From NCBI GenBank assembly GCA_023415635.1, contig JAEZJV010000013.1:1-64000 (forward strand): a DNA stretch of 64,000 bases. The letters are read 5' to 3'. A program made the translations under genes and the position numbers. Of this stretch, positions 43,253-53,084 are shown piece after piece; position 1 is the stretch's first letter, and each line of letters starts with the position of its first letter. The notes beneath the pieces are model-generated. The model ran no database searches. It was not told the DNA's origin and worked only from the letters and a program-made list of their open reading frames with translations. Source of the stretch: Bacillota bacterium (GTDB taxonomy: Bacteria; Bacillota; Clostridia; Lachnospirales; Lachnospiraceae).

Positions 43253-44224
43253 CTAATTTTCTTTGGTTAAACCTAGTAAAAAGGACATTTGTGAGTATAA
43301 AGCTTCACTGCCTGATGCCTTCATGATAACAGAAATATATTCCTTTGAGGCAGTATCCTTACTGAGCAGTACAAGGCAGTTTCCGGCTTTTCTTGTCGTA
43401 CCTGTCTTTCCGCCAAGAACCATGATACCCTCCGGTATTTCTGCTTTACCGTTTAAGTATTGATTTGTTGCTTTAAAGGTCTTTTCCTTTTGATTTCCGT
43501 CCTTATCCCTATATACTGCTGTATAGGAATCAGCACTGATAATGGTCCGAATGGTATCGTAGGACATCAACTCATGAAATATCAGATACATATCATAAGC
43601 AGTAGTATATTGGTCATCATTATGGAGGCCATTGGAATTGACGAAATTTGTATGGATGGCACCGATTTTTGCGGCTTCCTCATTCATTTTCTGGACAAAG
43701 ACTTCTTCACTGCCACTGATATGATCAGCAATAGCGATGGCTGCGTCATTCCCGGAATAAACAAGAAGGCTTTTCAGTAAGGCTTCCATGGATATCACGT
43801 CACCTTCTTCAAAGCCGCATAGCTTTACACCGCCTTCTGCGATATGTGAGGCTGCATAACTGATTGTAACCTGATCTGTTAACTCTCCATATTGCAGTAC
43901 CATAAGAGCTGTCATCAGTTTTGTAAGGCTTGCAGGATATAATCTGTCATAAACGTTTTCAGCGTAGAGTAGCTTTTGATCGGTAATATTGATCAATAAT
44001 CCTGAGCCGGAGCCAGCCAGCTCTTCGGCATCTCCGGTATTATCCTTCTCGGTTATGGTAACAAGATCCTCAGAAAAATAATCTGCCTGCGTCAGCCTGT
44101 TGTCTATTGCTGTCATACCGGCAGCATCATCATGAAAGGCGAGAAGCTCCTTTGATTTAGAACAACCTCCCGCAAAAATTATAAGCAGGCTAACGCACAG
44201 ACAAGTTATCAGCTTCTTTCTCAT
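43253..44224 (-). CDS. D-alanyl-D-alanine carboxypeptidase (lipoprotein form)
   Basis: A 323-residue peptidase S11 enzyme. The start at 44224 is preferred (GAGGTG 6 bases upstream). The signal has lipobox FAGGC (Cys about 21), so it is membrane-tethered. Active-site motifs: SxxK in PASLTKLM, SGN in VYSGNDAA, and KTG in GGKTGTTRKAG. It trims the terminal D-Ala of peptidoglycan stems. Lipoprotein anchoring is unusual, since DacA/DacF-type enzymes use a C-terminal amphipathic helix and that helix domain is missing here. It follows mgsA with a few overlapping bases. Confidence 0.9.
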   Translation of the reverse strand: MRKKLITCLCVSLLIIFAGGCSKSKELLAFHDDAAGMTAIDNRLTQADYFSEDLVTITEKDNTGDAEELAGSGSGLLINITDQKLLYAENVYDRLYPASLTKLMTALMVLQYGELTDQVTISYAASHIAEGGVKLCGFEEGDVISMEALLKSLLVYSGNDAAIAIADHISGSEEVFVQKMNEEAAKIGAIHTNFVNSNGLHNDDQYTTAYDMYLIFHELMSYDTIRTIISADSYTAVYRDKDGNQKEKTFKATNQYLNGKAEIPEGIMVLGGKTGTTRKAGNCLVLLSKDTASKEYISVIMKASGSEALYSQMSFLLGLTKEN

Positions 44225-44244
44225 TCGAATCACCTCATATTTTA

Positions 44245-44643
44245 TCAGGTTTTGAAGAGCTCTCTCCAATCCAAATCCCCACGGTCTAAGGATTTTACTA
44301 TAAGCTCTGCACTTGCAAGATTAGTAGCCAGAGGGATGTTATGCTTATCACAAAGCTGGAAGATGTTATTAACATCCGGTTCATGAGACTTCGGAGTTAA
44401 CGGGTCTCGTAGAAAAATGATCATATCCATCTGATTGTGTTCTATCTGGGAACCTAGCTGTTGCTCACCACCAAGATGACCGGCCAAATACTTATGAACC
44501 GTCAAATTCGTAACCTCTTCTATCAGACGTCCGGTGGTTCCTGTTGCATATAGATTATGTTTACTTAAAATTCCACGATATGCGATGCAAAAATTCTGCA
44601 TCAGCTTCTTTTTTGAGTCATGAGCTATCATACCAATGTTCAT
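44245..44643 (-). CDS. mgsA: Methylglyoxal synthase
   Basis: A 132-residue MgsA. The start at 44643 has GGGAGG close by. Conserved ATGTTGRLIEE (phosphate binding) and IFLRDPLTPK (catalytic Asp) are present, with GHLGGEQQLG between them. It converts dihydroxyacetone phosphate to methylglyoxal and phosphate, a bypass of lower glycolysis under phosphate limitation. In Firmicutes it often lies near minCDE/rodA, as here. Confidence 0.95.
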   Translation of the reverse strand: MNIGMIAHDSKKKLMQNFCIAYRGILSKHNLYATGTTGRLIEEVTNLTVHKYLAGHLGGEQQLGSQIEHNQMDMIIFLRDPLTPKSHEPDVNNIFQLCDKHNIPLATNLASAELIVKSLDRGDLDWRELFKT

Positions 44644-44741
44644 ATATACCTCCCTTCTGTCGCCTGTAAGCGGCATAATAAAACTAAATACTTATTTCCC
44701 CTCATTCCCTTATAAGTGATATTAGTTATTAGACAATTGAT

Positions 44742-45863
44742 TTATCCGGCTGATCGTAATTTCTTGGGCTGGAGCCGAATATTTAGTATTATCCCTACTG
44801 CCAGCATACCACTCAGCATAGAACTTAGGCCCGAGCTCATGAAAGGCAGTGGAATACCTGTATTAGGTAAAAGCTGAGTCGCCACACCGATATTAACAAA
44901 CACCTGGAACATAAACATGGAAGCGATACCTACAGCTATCAGCATACCCATATAGTCTGGTGCCTGCCGGGCAGTATTAATACAGATATAGATGATTACC
45001 GCATATAAAGCCAGAATCAAACAGCATCCTAGAAATCCGAACTCTTCTCCTGCAACGGCAAAGATAAAATCACTTTCGGAAATTGGAAGGTAGTCATAGC
45101 TGCGGATATCTGAACTGCTCGCCTCCAATGCTTTACCATTCAATCTTCCTGAACCGATCGCACGTACCGAAATATCCTGCTGAAACATGGTATCAGGATA
45201 TTCCTCGGGATTTAACATGGATAATACTCTTTCCTGCTGATACGGCTTAAGAAGTATCTGATAATCCTGTTGGATATACCAGAACAGACCCATAACTATC
45301 GGTATACCTAGTACAAGCACCGGCAGGATAATCTTCCAGCTGAGACCCGCCGCAAACAGCATCATTAAAAAGATAAATGCAATAACAAGGCTAGTAGAAA
45401 GATTCGTCTGAATTAGAATTAGAAAGGTCGGAATACCTACAGCTGTAATGGTAAGCAATAGAACAAAAAAATTATTAATTTTTGTCCTAAGGATGGAAAA
45501 GAGCTTTGCTACGAAAATAATCAGAATGATTTTCGTAAGCTCCGATGGCTGAAAAGAAATAAAACCAAGATTAAGCCATCGTTTGGCGTGATTAATTGTA
45601 ACTCCGTTTAGTCTTACCAATACCAGCAGTACCAGATTAAATATATACAAAACAATATAGAACATAGATATAAAATGATAATCTATGAGAGAAAGGATGA
45701 TTGCACCTATCATACCGCCTATTAATCCGGCAAAATGCCAAACAACCTCGCTTTTTGGTTGTACCTGCATGATAAGATAAGCACCGATGGAGCCCAGAAT
45801 TAGGACCACGATGATTAGCGGTATACTATATCGTTTAAAATCATATTGTTTAAATTTGAACAT
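44742..45863 (-). CDS. rodA: RodA-type SEDS peptidoglycan polymerase
   Basis: A 373-residue SEDS protein with ten membrane helices. LNLGFISFQPSELTKI and AGEEFGFLGC, then NIGVATQLLPNTGIPLPFMS, are signature blocks. It polymerises glycan strands and works with a class B PBP; here the partner is the PBP2 gene three loci upstream. RodA is preferred over FtsW because of the mre and min genes on the same strand. AATGTTCAAATTTAAAC begins it with a moderate site. Confidence 0.93.
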   Translation of the reverse strand: MFKFKQYDFKRYSIPLIIVVLILGSIGAYLIMQVQPKSEVVWHFAGLIGGMIGAIILSLIDYHFISMFYIVLYIFNLVLLVLVRLNGVTINHAKRWLNLGFISFQPSELTKIILIIFVAKLFSILRTKINNFFVLLLTITAVGIPTFLILIQTNLSTSLVIAFIFLMMLFAAGLSWKIILPVLVLGIPIVMGLFWYIQQDYQILLKPYQQERVLSMLNPEEYPDTMFQQDISVRAIGSGRLNGKALEASSSDIRSYDYLPISESDFIFAVAGEEFGFLGCCLILALYAVIIYICINTARQAPDYMGMLIAVGIASMFMFQVFVNIGVATQLLPNTGIPLPFMSSGLSSMLSGMLAVGIILNIRLQPKKLRSAG

Positions 45864-45875
45864 CTGGTTGCTTCC

Positions 45876-46151
45876 TTATTTCTTAGAGGACTTCATATCT
45901 TTAATCGGAATATTGGCAAATAATGCCGGAACAGTACCGTTATTAGATTCTGATTCCATCTGAGTGATTTTAATATCCAGTCCTTCTAAGTCTATTTCAA
46001 TATATTTGGATATTACGCTGATAATATCATTTTTGATTTGTTCCATGATTTCAGGAGAACATCCGGCGCGATCAGAAACTAATACTAGCTTCAGCCTGTC
46101 CTTTGCTATACTACCGGTTCCCTTTTTTCTGAAAAAATCTGAAAAGCCCAT
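45876..46151 (-). CDS. minE: Cell division topological factor MinE
   Basis: A 91-residue MinE. The N-terminal membrane-targeting and MinD-contact helix region (FSDFFRKKGTGSIAKDRLKL) leads to the dimer domain with VLVSDRAGCSPEIMEQIKND and IDLEGLDIKITQ. It displaces MinD from the membrane and sets up pole-to-pole oscillation. The presence of MinE with DivIVA in one organism is typical of some clostridia. It begins 12 bases after minD. Confidence 0.94.
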   Translation of the reverse strand: MGFSDFFRKKGTGSIAKDRLKLVLVSDRAGCSPEIMEQIKNDIISVISKYIEIDLEGLDIKITQMESESNNGTVPALFANIPIKDMKSSKK

Positions 46152-46163
46152 TATGCTACCTCC

Positions 46164-46952
46164 CTATTTTCTGCGTCTGCCAAACAGTTTTTCGAATAAT
46201 CCTTGCTTCTCCTCCAGATCTAAGAAAGGAACCTCCTTACCTAGCAATCTACTGCAAATATTCAAATAAGCTTTACCTGCCAGAGAATCATTTCCTACCA
46301 AGGGTTCACCCTGATTAGCCGAGATAACGATGTTTTCGTCATCCGGTACAACACCGATAATATCGATAGCTAAAATCTCGCTAACATCTTCACTGGACAT
46401 CATATCGCCACGCTTTACCATATCCATTCTAATTCTGTTAACAATCAGATGCGTCTGTTTCATCTCATTGGCTTCCAATAAGCCTATGATTCGGTCAGCA
46501 TCTCGAACAGCGGAAACTTCGGGAGTGGTTACGACTAAAGCTCTGTCAGCGCCTGCTATTGCATTCTTGAAGCCCTGTTCAATACCTGCAGGACAGTCAA
46601 GAATTATGTAATCAAATTCTTCCCTGAGCTCTTCCACCAGCTTTTTCATCTGTTCAGGTGATACTGCACTCTTGTCTCTGGTCTGAGCAGAGGGTAGCAA
46701 ATAAAGATTAGGATAACGCTTATCCTTGATCAGGGCATTACGGATACGGCAGGTTCCCTCGATAACATCAACAAGATTGTATACAATCCGATTCTCCAAG
46801 CCCATGATTACATCCAGATTTCTTAAACCTATATCTGTGTCAATCAATACTACTTTCTTGTCCAGCATTGCCAAGCCGGTACCAACATTTGCGGTAGTCG
46901 TTGTCTTACCAACGCCACCCTTCCCAGATGTTACAACAATAACTTCTCCCAT
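46164..46952 (-). CDS. minD: Septum-site-determining ATPase MinD
   Basis: A 262-residue MinD. The deviant Walker A is SGKGGVGKTTTTANVG (residues 9-24), with DTDIGLRNLDVIMGLENR and DCPAGIEQGF following. The C-terminal membrane-targeting helix is present (EKQGLFEKLFGRRRK). ATP-bound MinD dimers recruit MinC to the membrane. The start is preceded by AGGAGGATT. Confidence 0.97.
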   Translation of the reverse strand: MGEVIVVTSGKGGVGKTTTTANVGTGLAMLDKKVVLIDTDIGLRNLDVIMGLENRIVYNLVDVIEGTCRIRNALIKDKRYPNLYLLPSAQTRDKSAVSPEQMKKLVEELREEFDYIILDCPAGIEQGFKNAIAGADRALVVTTPEVSAVRDADRIIGLLEANEMKQTHLIVNRIRMDMVKRGDMMSSEDVSEILAIDIIGVVPDDENIVISANQGEPLVGNDSLAGKAYLNICSRLLGKEVPFLDLEEKQGLFEKLFGRRRK

Positions 46953-47071
46953 GCGTTACTTTTAATCCTCCTGTAATATGGTCCGCTATCCTTCTTTCCT
47001 AACCGGAAAATCAAGAAGTAAAGGTCCACTTATTTTGAATAACCTTACCTTTATTATTTAAATTATCCCGC

Positions 47072-47737
47072 TTACAAACTTATATCATTCAGTATATTTT
47101 TGTTCAGCGGTTCAATATAAATATTACCTTCTTCCAAAAAAGCAATTTTTGCTTCTTTGATTTCATCCTTGACAGGTTTGTCAGGAGATCTTGCAATCAC
47201 ATCAGCAATTCTGATTTGGGTTGGATTCATATCCAGCGCTACAACAAAGGAATTGGTGTTTCCGGTAGCGCCGGCAAAAGCATTACCCTTCAGTGCGCCT
47301 AATACGATGATATTTCCCTTAGATACAACTCGTGCACCATGATTTATATCACCGATTATAATTACACTGGTTTCAAACTCCAGGGATGCGCCGGAACGAA
47401 GGATACCTTTATAGAACTGTCCGGTATTATTGGTTAGCTCCATCAGCTTTTGTTCAACCGTCTTTTTATACAATTCTTCTTTTTCGAGATCGTTCTCCAT
47501 GATACATACAATATGCATATCCGTATTCTTTCCGATGATATCAAGGATTTCCTTCTGCTCTTCATTGCTTAATAATCTGCCCTCGAAGCTGATAGCCATC
47601 TTTGCATTTTCAAAAAACTTACTCGATTCCTTAAATTTCTCGGCAACGATAAGCTTTAGTTCTTCGAAGGGCAGATCAGGGCTCAAAACAACAATAATAC
47701 CATATTTATTACCCTTGATCATTACAGAATTATTCAT
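47072..47737 (-). CDS. minC: Septum-site-determining protein MinC
   Basis: A 221-residue MinC. The N-terminal domain (about 1-105) inhibits FtsZ assembly; the C-terminal right-handed beta helix (about 110-215) contains GAKGNIIVLGALKGNAFAGA-like turns (SKGNIIVLGALKG) and the MinD-contact SLGA/R-type surface. It precedes minD with a 119-base gap and is followed by the standard minD-minE order. Confidence 0.93.
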   Translation of the reverse strand: MNNSVMIKGNKYGIIVVLSPDLPFEELKLIVAEKFKESSKFFENAKMAISFEGRLLSNEEQKEILDIIGKNTDMHIVCIMENDLEKEELYKKTVEQKLMELTNNTGQFYKGILRSGASLEFETSVIIIGDINHGARVVSKGNIIVLGALKGNAFAGATGNTNSFVVALDMNPTQIRIADVIARSPDKPVKDEIKEAKIAFLEEGNIYIEPLNKNILNDISL

Positions 47738-47779
47738 TATGATACTCCTCCCCGGTATTCTCAGGATGATGATAGGAAG

Positions 47780-50632
47780 CTATTCGATAGCACTGTTGTT
47801 TGATGCTTCCGGAAGGGTTACATCACCTTCCAGAATCTTATCAGCTTCATCTAATTTAAAGTATAATTTATAAATATCCTTAGAAAGCTCAGCGGCATTA
47901 CCTGAGGTGTAACCGTTCGGAATAACCGCTGTTATGGAAATCTCAGGATTATTATAAGGTGCAAAGGAAACAAATAGTGCGTTGTTCGGATTAACCTTGC
48001 TGATCTGTGAAGTACCGGTCTTACCTGCGACTGTAACACCGAAGTTCTTATATAAGCCATATACAGAACCGCTTGGTTCATTAACAACATTGTACATACC
48101 CTGTAGTACCTTGTCCCAGGTAGTAGCTGCAATATCCGTTAATTCATGATTTACATTGGCATGGTTCTCGATGGTGGTACCATCCGTCTGAACAATCTTG
48201 TCAAGCAAGGTCAGATCATAACAGATACCATGATTTGCCAGAGTTGTCACGTATCTGGAAAGCTGAACAGGAGTATATACATTTGAACCCTGTCCGATTG
48301 CGGAACGAACCGAATCCACAGTGGATATCTGAGGCATTGCTTCATCAAGCTCGATACCGGAAGGCTCGTGTAAACCAAATAGTTTTGCATACTTTTCAAG
48401 CTTTGCCAGACCTACCTGAGGTTTAAATTGCCCGGATTGGTCGATACTCAGGCGCCAGCCCATCTCGTAGAAGAAATAGTTACAGGAAACCTTTATGGCA
48501 TTTGCGAGGTCTACTGAGCCATGGGAGCTGGGCCAGATATGGCATTTTGCAGCCGGTGTTATCTTTGTGAATTCGCCGAGATCCCGAATCTGTTCATTAG
48601 GACCAACCACACCCTCCTCTAAAGCCGCAAATGAAGTGACCATCTTGAAGGTGGAACCGGGTGCTGTTTTTTCAGATACAGGACGGTTTCGCATCGGTCT
48701 GGAATTATCATTCATCAACTTAGTAAAATAGGTGGCATCTACCTTATTGGCAAATTTATTATTATCATAGCTTGGATAGGTCACAAGTGCAAGCACATCA
48801 CCTGTATTTACATCCGTAACCACCAGAGAGCCGCTACAGGGCTCTAAAGCAAGCATTGCAGGGGTTATCTCCAGCGTTTTTATCTTTCCACGAATAAAAT
48901 CATAGGCAGAAATATAACCGTTTTGCAACCTTGAGAGCTCGTCTCCATTACATTCTATCACATTTTGATCGATTAATAAAAGACTAATTTCACTTCCTGA
49001 TAATTTGTAAGTAAAGATAAGGTTTCTGTAAATTAACTTTCTAAATTTATCGTCTGTCTTAAGGATATCCTTTGTACCGTTAATCAGCTTCTGATACAGC
49101 TCCTCCGAAGTGTTGAACTCATCCCCGACATCGAGCTTCGACTGGTCAACCCAATTATTTGCAAGGGCATATTGGAGCAGAGCACTCAGGCTGATTTTAT
49201 TATTCTTATAATCAGTAAGGGCCTTATCATCTTTATTTATATTATCAGTTATGAAATAATGATCGGACAGGACGGCATAAAAACGTGTTAGGTAATTCTC
49301 CATCTCACCGGATTTATCATTGGTAACGGTACTATTCATCTGAAGAAGGGTATCCAGCTGCAGGAATACATTCTTCAAGGAATTGTTGTACAGCTTATTG
49401 GTACTCTTTTCTAATGCTGTTGCATTCTTATCATCAAAATGGTTGATATCAATGACATTGTTATTGATCAACGCATGATAGACCTCATAAATAGGAATAG
49501 TAATTTCACTGGCATTCTCTCCCTTACTGCCGTAATCCATATCCGGTACAATCTTTTCCAACAGGATACCGGCAATCTTCTTCTCAAGAATATGATAAGA
49601 ATTTCTTTGAAGATCACTGTCGATTGTCAGATAGATATCGCTACCGGCAATAGGATCATTGTGGTTAATAATATCTATTACTTTACCTGAGGTATTGACA
49701 CTGACAGTCTCACTACCCTTGACACCCGCCAGCTCCTTTTCGTATTTTTGTTCAAGACCGGTCTTACCAATCACATCAGTAGAAACATAATAATCACCGT
49801 TAGCATTCAGCTTATCCAATTCATCCTGACTGATCAGACCTGTGTAACCGATAATGTTGGCAAAATACTTACTATCCTCATAGACGCGCTGTGTCTGCTG
49901 TTGTACCTGCACACCAAGCAGATCGGCTCCGTTCTCTTTCACTGCGGCAACGGTTGTGTCAGATACCTGAGACGCAATTGTAATCTGTGCATATTTCGGG
50001 AAATTTAAGAATAAAGCATAACGGACAGCCATTATCTTTAAAGTATCTTCCACGGAATATTCGTCAGAGATATCAAACATATCGGTATAACCGTCCCCTG
50101 TGCCGTGTTTAAGAAATTCATATAAATCCTTGGCTGTGGCATCCTTCTGCTCCTGTTTCAGTGTTTTGGTATCTTCCTCCAGCACAAAGGAATAGACATT
50201 CTTCTTGAAGCGTTCCAAAGCATTGCCTTTGATGGTAAATTCAAAATCATCCTTACCCTTTTGTTTGATATAAAACTCTGTATCCAGGGTATCTCCACTC
50301 TTCTCAATAATTTTGATGAGCTTATGGATAATTTCATTTCTCTGAGCATTGTTTTCGATTTTTGTACTATCCTCCATGACTACGGAATAAGTCAGTACAT
50401 TGGAGGCAAGGAGCTTTCCGTTGCGGTCATAAATATTTCCACGTGTACTTTTAACTTCTCTGGTCTTACTATATTTTAAATCCTCATTCTGTTCAATCGT
50501 TGGTCCTTGCACAATCTGGATTTCAAAAATTCGGTTGATCATGACACCGAAAAGAATGAGGTAGATGATTGTAATGGGAAAAAGTCTGGATTTCAGCAGT
50601 CTTTTTAAATAGTCCAAGAAAACATCAAACAC
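47780..50632 (-). CDS. mrdA: Class B penicillin-binding protein 2 (elongasome), with a large internal insertion
   Basis: A 950-residue transpeptidase. One N-terminal membrane helix (about 17-37), a pedestal domain, then the catalytic domain with Ser660 in GSTFK, SCNYFFYE (SxN) and AGKTGTSQ. It cross-links new glycan laid by RodA during side-wall growth. Typical PBP2 is 600-700 residues; about 240 extra residues (about 355-597) lie in the transpeptidase domain between YLTIDSDLQRN and SGSLVVTDVNTGDVLAL. The insertion is polar, helical and Asn/Asp/Lys-rich. It is immediately downstream of mreD by 2 bases. Confidence 0.95.
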   Translation of the reverse strand: MFDVFLDYLKRLLKSRLFPITIIYLILFGVMINRIFEIQIVQGPTIEQNEDLKYSKTREVKSTRGNIYDRNGKLLASNVLTYSVVMEDSTKIENNAQRNEIIHKLIKIIEKSGDTLDTEFYIKQKGKDDFEFTIKGNALERFKKNVYSFVLEEDTKTLKQEQKDATAKDLYEFLKHGTGDGYTDMFDISDEYSVEDTLKIMAVRYALFLNFPKYAQITIASQVSDTTVAAVKENGADLLGVQVQQQTQRVYEDSKYFANIIGYTGLISQDELDKLNANGDYYVSTDVIGKTGLEQKYEKELAGVKGSETVSVNTSGKVIDIINHNDPIAGSDIYLTIDSDLQRNSYHILEKKIAGILLEKIVPDMDYGSKGENASEITIPIYEVYHALINNNVIDINHFDDKNATALEKSTNKLYNNSLKNVFLQLDTLLQMNSTVTNDKSGEMENYLTRFYAVLSDHYFITDNINKDDKALTDYKNNKISLSALLQYALANNWVDQSKLDVGDEFNTSEELYQKLINGTKDILKTDDKFRKLIYRNLIFTYKLSGSEISLLLIDQNVIECNGDELSRLQNGYISAYDFIRGKIKTLEITPAMLALEPCSGSLVVTDVNTGDVLALVTYPSYDNNKFANKVDATYFTKLMNDNSRPMRNRPVSEKTAPGSTFKMVTSFAALEEGVVGPNEQIRDLGEFTKITPAAKCHIWPSSHGSVDLANAIKVSCNYFFYEMGWRLSIDQSGQFKPQVGLAKLEKYAKLFGLHEPSGIELDEAMPQISTVDSVRSAIGQGSNVYTPVQLSRYVTTLANHGICYDLTLLDKIVQTDGTTIENHANVNHELTDIAATTWDKVLQGMYNVVNEPSGSVYGLYKNFGVTVAGKTGTSQISKVNPNNALFVSFAPYNNPEISITAVIPNGYTSGNAAELSKDIYKLYFKLDEADKILEGDVTLPEASNNSAIE

Positions 50633-50634
50633 TT

Positions 50635-51144
50635 TTATACCTCCTCATCTTTTTTGCGTTCCAAACGGTGATTAATCATATGTAACAATTTATATAACAG
50701 AATAGAAACAGCTATGGTGTAAATCAGCTCGGGAAGGATGATCCTTCTGAGATAGAAAAAAAAGTTCAGCCTGCCTCGCAGTAAAAATTCAAAAATATAA
50801 TAGAAGAAGCTATATATCAAATCACTGATACCGATGAAAACAATCGGCAGGGTGTAATCGTCCTCTGAATATATCTTATTGGTGAAGCCCATCAGATAAC
50901 CAAGGAGCAGATATAATAATGCATACAGACCGATGATATAAGAACCAAACATCAGATCCACCAGTAATCCGCTGAAAAAGCCCAGTACCATTCCGGAAAG
51001 GCGACCCCGCATATAAGCAGTGGAAACCACCAGAATCAGTAACAGATTCGGCATGATATCCGCCAATCTGAAATAATGGAAGGAAGAGCTTTGAAGGACA
51101 AATAATATAATAATTTCAAGTGTATATACGATTAACCTTTTCAC
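50635..51144 (-). CDS. mreD: Rod-shape protein MreD
   Basis: A 169-residue membrane protein with about five or six helices. The pattern LADIMPNLLLILVVSTAYMRG and GFFSGLLVDLMFGSYIGLYAL-like segments are typical of MreD. It connects MreC to the RodA-PBP2 complex. It lies between mreC and PBP2, in the canonical mreBCD-mrdA order. Confidence 0.9.
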   Translation of the reverse strand: MKRLIVYTLEIIILFVLQSSSFHYFRLADIMPNLLLILVVSTAYMRGRLSGMVLGFFSGLLVDLMFGSYIIGLYALLYLLLGYLMGFTNKIYSEDDYTLPIVFIGISDLIYSFFYYIFEFLLRGRLNFFFYLRRIILPELIYTIAVSILLYKLLHMINHRLERKKDEEV

Positions 51145-51162
51145 GCGATTACCTACTTTGTC

Positions 51163-52014
51163 TTAGTCTATCAACGGTTCCTTGAGCTCTGTGATAATCA
51201 GGACTTCCTCCAGACGCTCAAAATCGACCACAGGGGTCAGATATGCCGTTTTCGTCATGTTACTTGCATCCAGAGTAATATCGCTGATATAGCCGATCAG
51301 GATACCCTGAAGAAAATTAGGACTGATATGGGAGGTTACAACCTCGTCTCCGTCAGAAATCCGAGCATCCTTATTGATCAGCTCTACTCGGATCTTATCT
51401 TCATCCATAAGCAGCAGATCACCCTGTACGATACAGGTATCAGAGGTCTTTATAAACATACCGCTGACTCTGCTGTTATCGTCAATGATGGATCTTACCA
51501 CCGAATAGTTATAATGAACCTCAGTAATGATACCTGCCAAACCATTGCCAGCCAGGACATTCATATTCACCTTAAGTCCATCCCTGGTTCCCTTATCTAT
51601 CGTAAAAACATTATACCAGTTGTTGGTATCCTTGCTGATGACGCGGGCAGCAACCTTGTGATAATCAAGATATTTCTGATCAAGAGCATAGAGCTCTCGT
51701 AGTCCATCCAGCTCATATTTATCCTGTAGCAGGAGTTTATTCTGGTAAGAAAGGACAGATACCTGATCCTTCAGCTCCTTATTTTCATTCAGAAGCTCAT
51801 TAATATTTCTTAAATTGTCAAGCTTGTCAGAAATATAGGTTCCTACCGAATTGATTCCGACCTGCATTGGTGTAATGACCGTTCCCACTGCTTCCTTGAC
51901 CGGAGACAGCTTTTCGCCGAACCGGAAGGAAAAGATAATCAGACCGATACAAAATACCACCAGCGCGATCAGAATATGCTTCGGGTTAATATTAATTTTT
52001 GTCCTTCGTCTCAT
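51163..52014 (-). CDS. mreC: Rod-shape protein MreC
   Basis: A 283-residue protein with one N-terminal membrane helix (about residues 12-28), a coiled coil (about 65-100) and a C-terminal two-domain beta region with ARVISKDTNNWYNVFTIDKG, GLAGIITEV and SRVSGMFIKT. MreC dimers activate PBP2 and RodA. It lies 18 bases before mreD and 37 after mreB in the shape operon. Confidence 0.94.
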   Translation of the reverse strand: MRRRTKININPKHILIALVVFCIGLIIFSFRFGEKLSPVKEAVGTVITPMQVGINSVGTYISDKLDNLRNINELLNENKELKDQVSVLSYQNKLLLQDKYELDGLRELYALDQKYLDYHKVAARVISKDTNNWYNVFTIDKGTRDGLKVNMNVLAGNGLAGIITEVHYNYSVVRSIIDDNSRVSGMFIKTSDTCIVQGDLLLMDEDKIRVELINKDARISDGDEVVTSHISPNFLQGILIGYISDITLDASNMTKTAYLTPVVDFERLEEVLIITELKEPLID

Positions 52015-52051
52015 TCTATTTCTCCATTTGCTTCAGATTCATAAATATATT

Positions 52052-53074
52052 TTAGTTAACAAAGGTTTTTGGCTTTAGGACATCCGCCAGGGAAGCAAGC
52101 TTTTGTTCTTCCATAATCCTGCCTAAACCATTCACAACCGTGTTGGCAGAATCGGGACAGATATTAATTTTTAAATCCGTCTCCTTATGCATAAGCTGAT
52201 CCAACGCAAATATTTTGGCTGAGCCGCCGGTTATATAGATACCACTGTCAATAATATCGGAGGATATCTCCGGTGGTGTACGCTCCAGAATGATACGGAT
52301 CGCATCTATGATGGAAAATAAGTATTCTGAGATAGCTTCATAAACATCAGAGGAGCTAACCTCCATCTCTGTCGGAAGACCTGTTACGACATCTCGACCG
52401 TATACCTTCACACTGGCTTCCACACCTCCATAGGCATGAGCCAGCTTCTTTTTTACGTTTTCTGCGGTCTTATCACCGATGTAGAGGTTATACTTTCTCT
52501 TTACCATACCCTTGATGGATTCATCCAGACGGTTACCGCCTACAGGGATCAGTTTAGAAAGGACAATGCCGCCGAGAGAAAGGATTGAGACCTCTGTAGT
52601 ATCAGCCCCGATATCAACAATCATGACACCCTTGGCGGTCATGATATCAAGTCCGGCACCTACCGCATCTGCAATAGGTTTTTCCACTATTTTTATCTTA
52701 CCAACCTTCAGATTGGAGCTTGCGATCAGATCATAGAAGGATCGACGCTCCACTTCAGTAATATCTGTCGGAGTGGCGACAAAATAATCTGCAGAGCCGA
52801 TTTTCTTAGACCCTCCGATTCTGTACATAAAATGATGTAGTAAGGTCATCATATTAGCTACATCCGCGATAACACCGTTTCTGACAGGATAGCTGACGCT
52901 GATACTTGCCGGTGCCTTCTCATACATTTCAAAAGCATCATTACCGGATGCAATGACATGCTTCCTGTCGGAAATTGCTATGATATTACGTTCATCGAGA
53001 ACAATACCCTGCCCCTTCTTGAAAATCTTAATGGTACTGGTTCCGAAATCTATACCGAATGCTCTTGAAGCCAT
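52052..53074 (-). CDS. mreB: Rod-shape-determining actin homologue MreB
   Basis: A 340-residue actin-like ATPase. The start at 53074 is selected (AGGAGG 8 bases ahead). Phosphate 1 motif is FGIDFGTSTIKIF (usual DLGTANT region; here DFGTSTI), with phosphate 2 MIVDIGADTTEVSIL and adenosine motif GIYITGGSAKI. MreB filaments organise lateral wall synthesis. The altered phosphate-1 segment resembles the Mbl/MreBH-like paralogues, so it might be an Mbl type. It heads the mreBCD-mrdA-min block. Confidence 0.93.
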   Translation of the reverse strand: MASRAFGIDFGTSTIKIFKKGQGIVLDERNIIAISDRKHVIASGNDAFEMYEKAPASISVSYPVRNGVIADVANMMTLLHHFMYRIGGSKKIGSADYFVATPTDITEVERRSFYDLIASSNLKVGKIKIVEKPIADAVGAGLDIMTAKGVMIVDIGADTTEVSILSLGGIVLSKLIPVGGNRLDESIKGMVKRKYNLYIGDKTAENVKKKLAHAYGGVEASVKVYGRDVVTGLPTEMEVSSSDVYEAISEYLFSIIDAIRIILERTPPEISSDIIDSGIYITGGSAKIFALDQLMHKETDLKINICPDSANTVVNGLGRIMEEQKLASLADVLKPKTFVN

Positions 53075-53084
53075 ACATACTCCT

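Noticed and set aside
48235..48426. Protein-like plus-strand frame within the PBP2 gene (HLNPVRLRNEP)
   Set aside because: Superficial resemblance to transposase-like text, but it is the antisense of the PBP2 catalytic domain.
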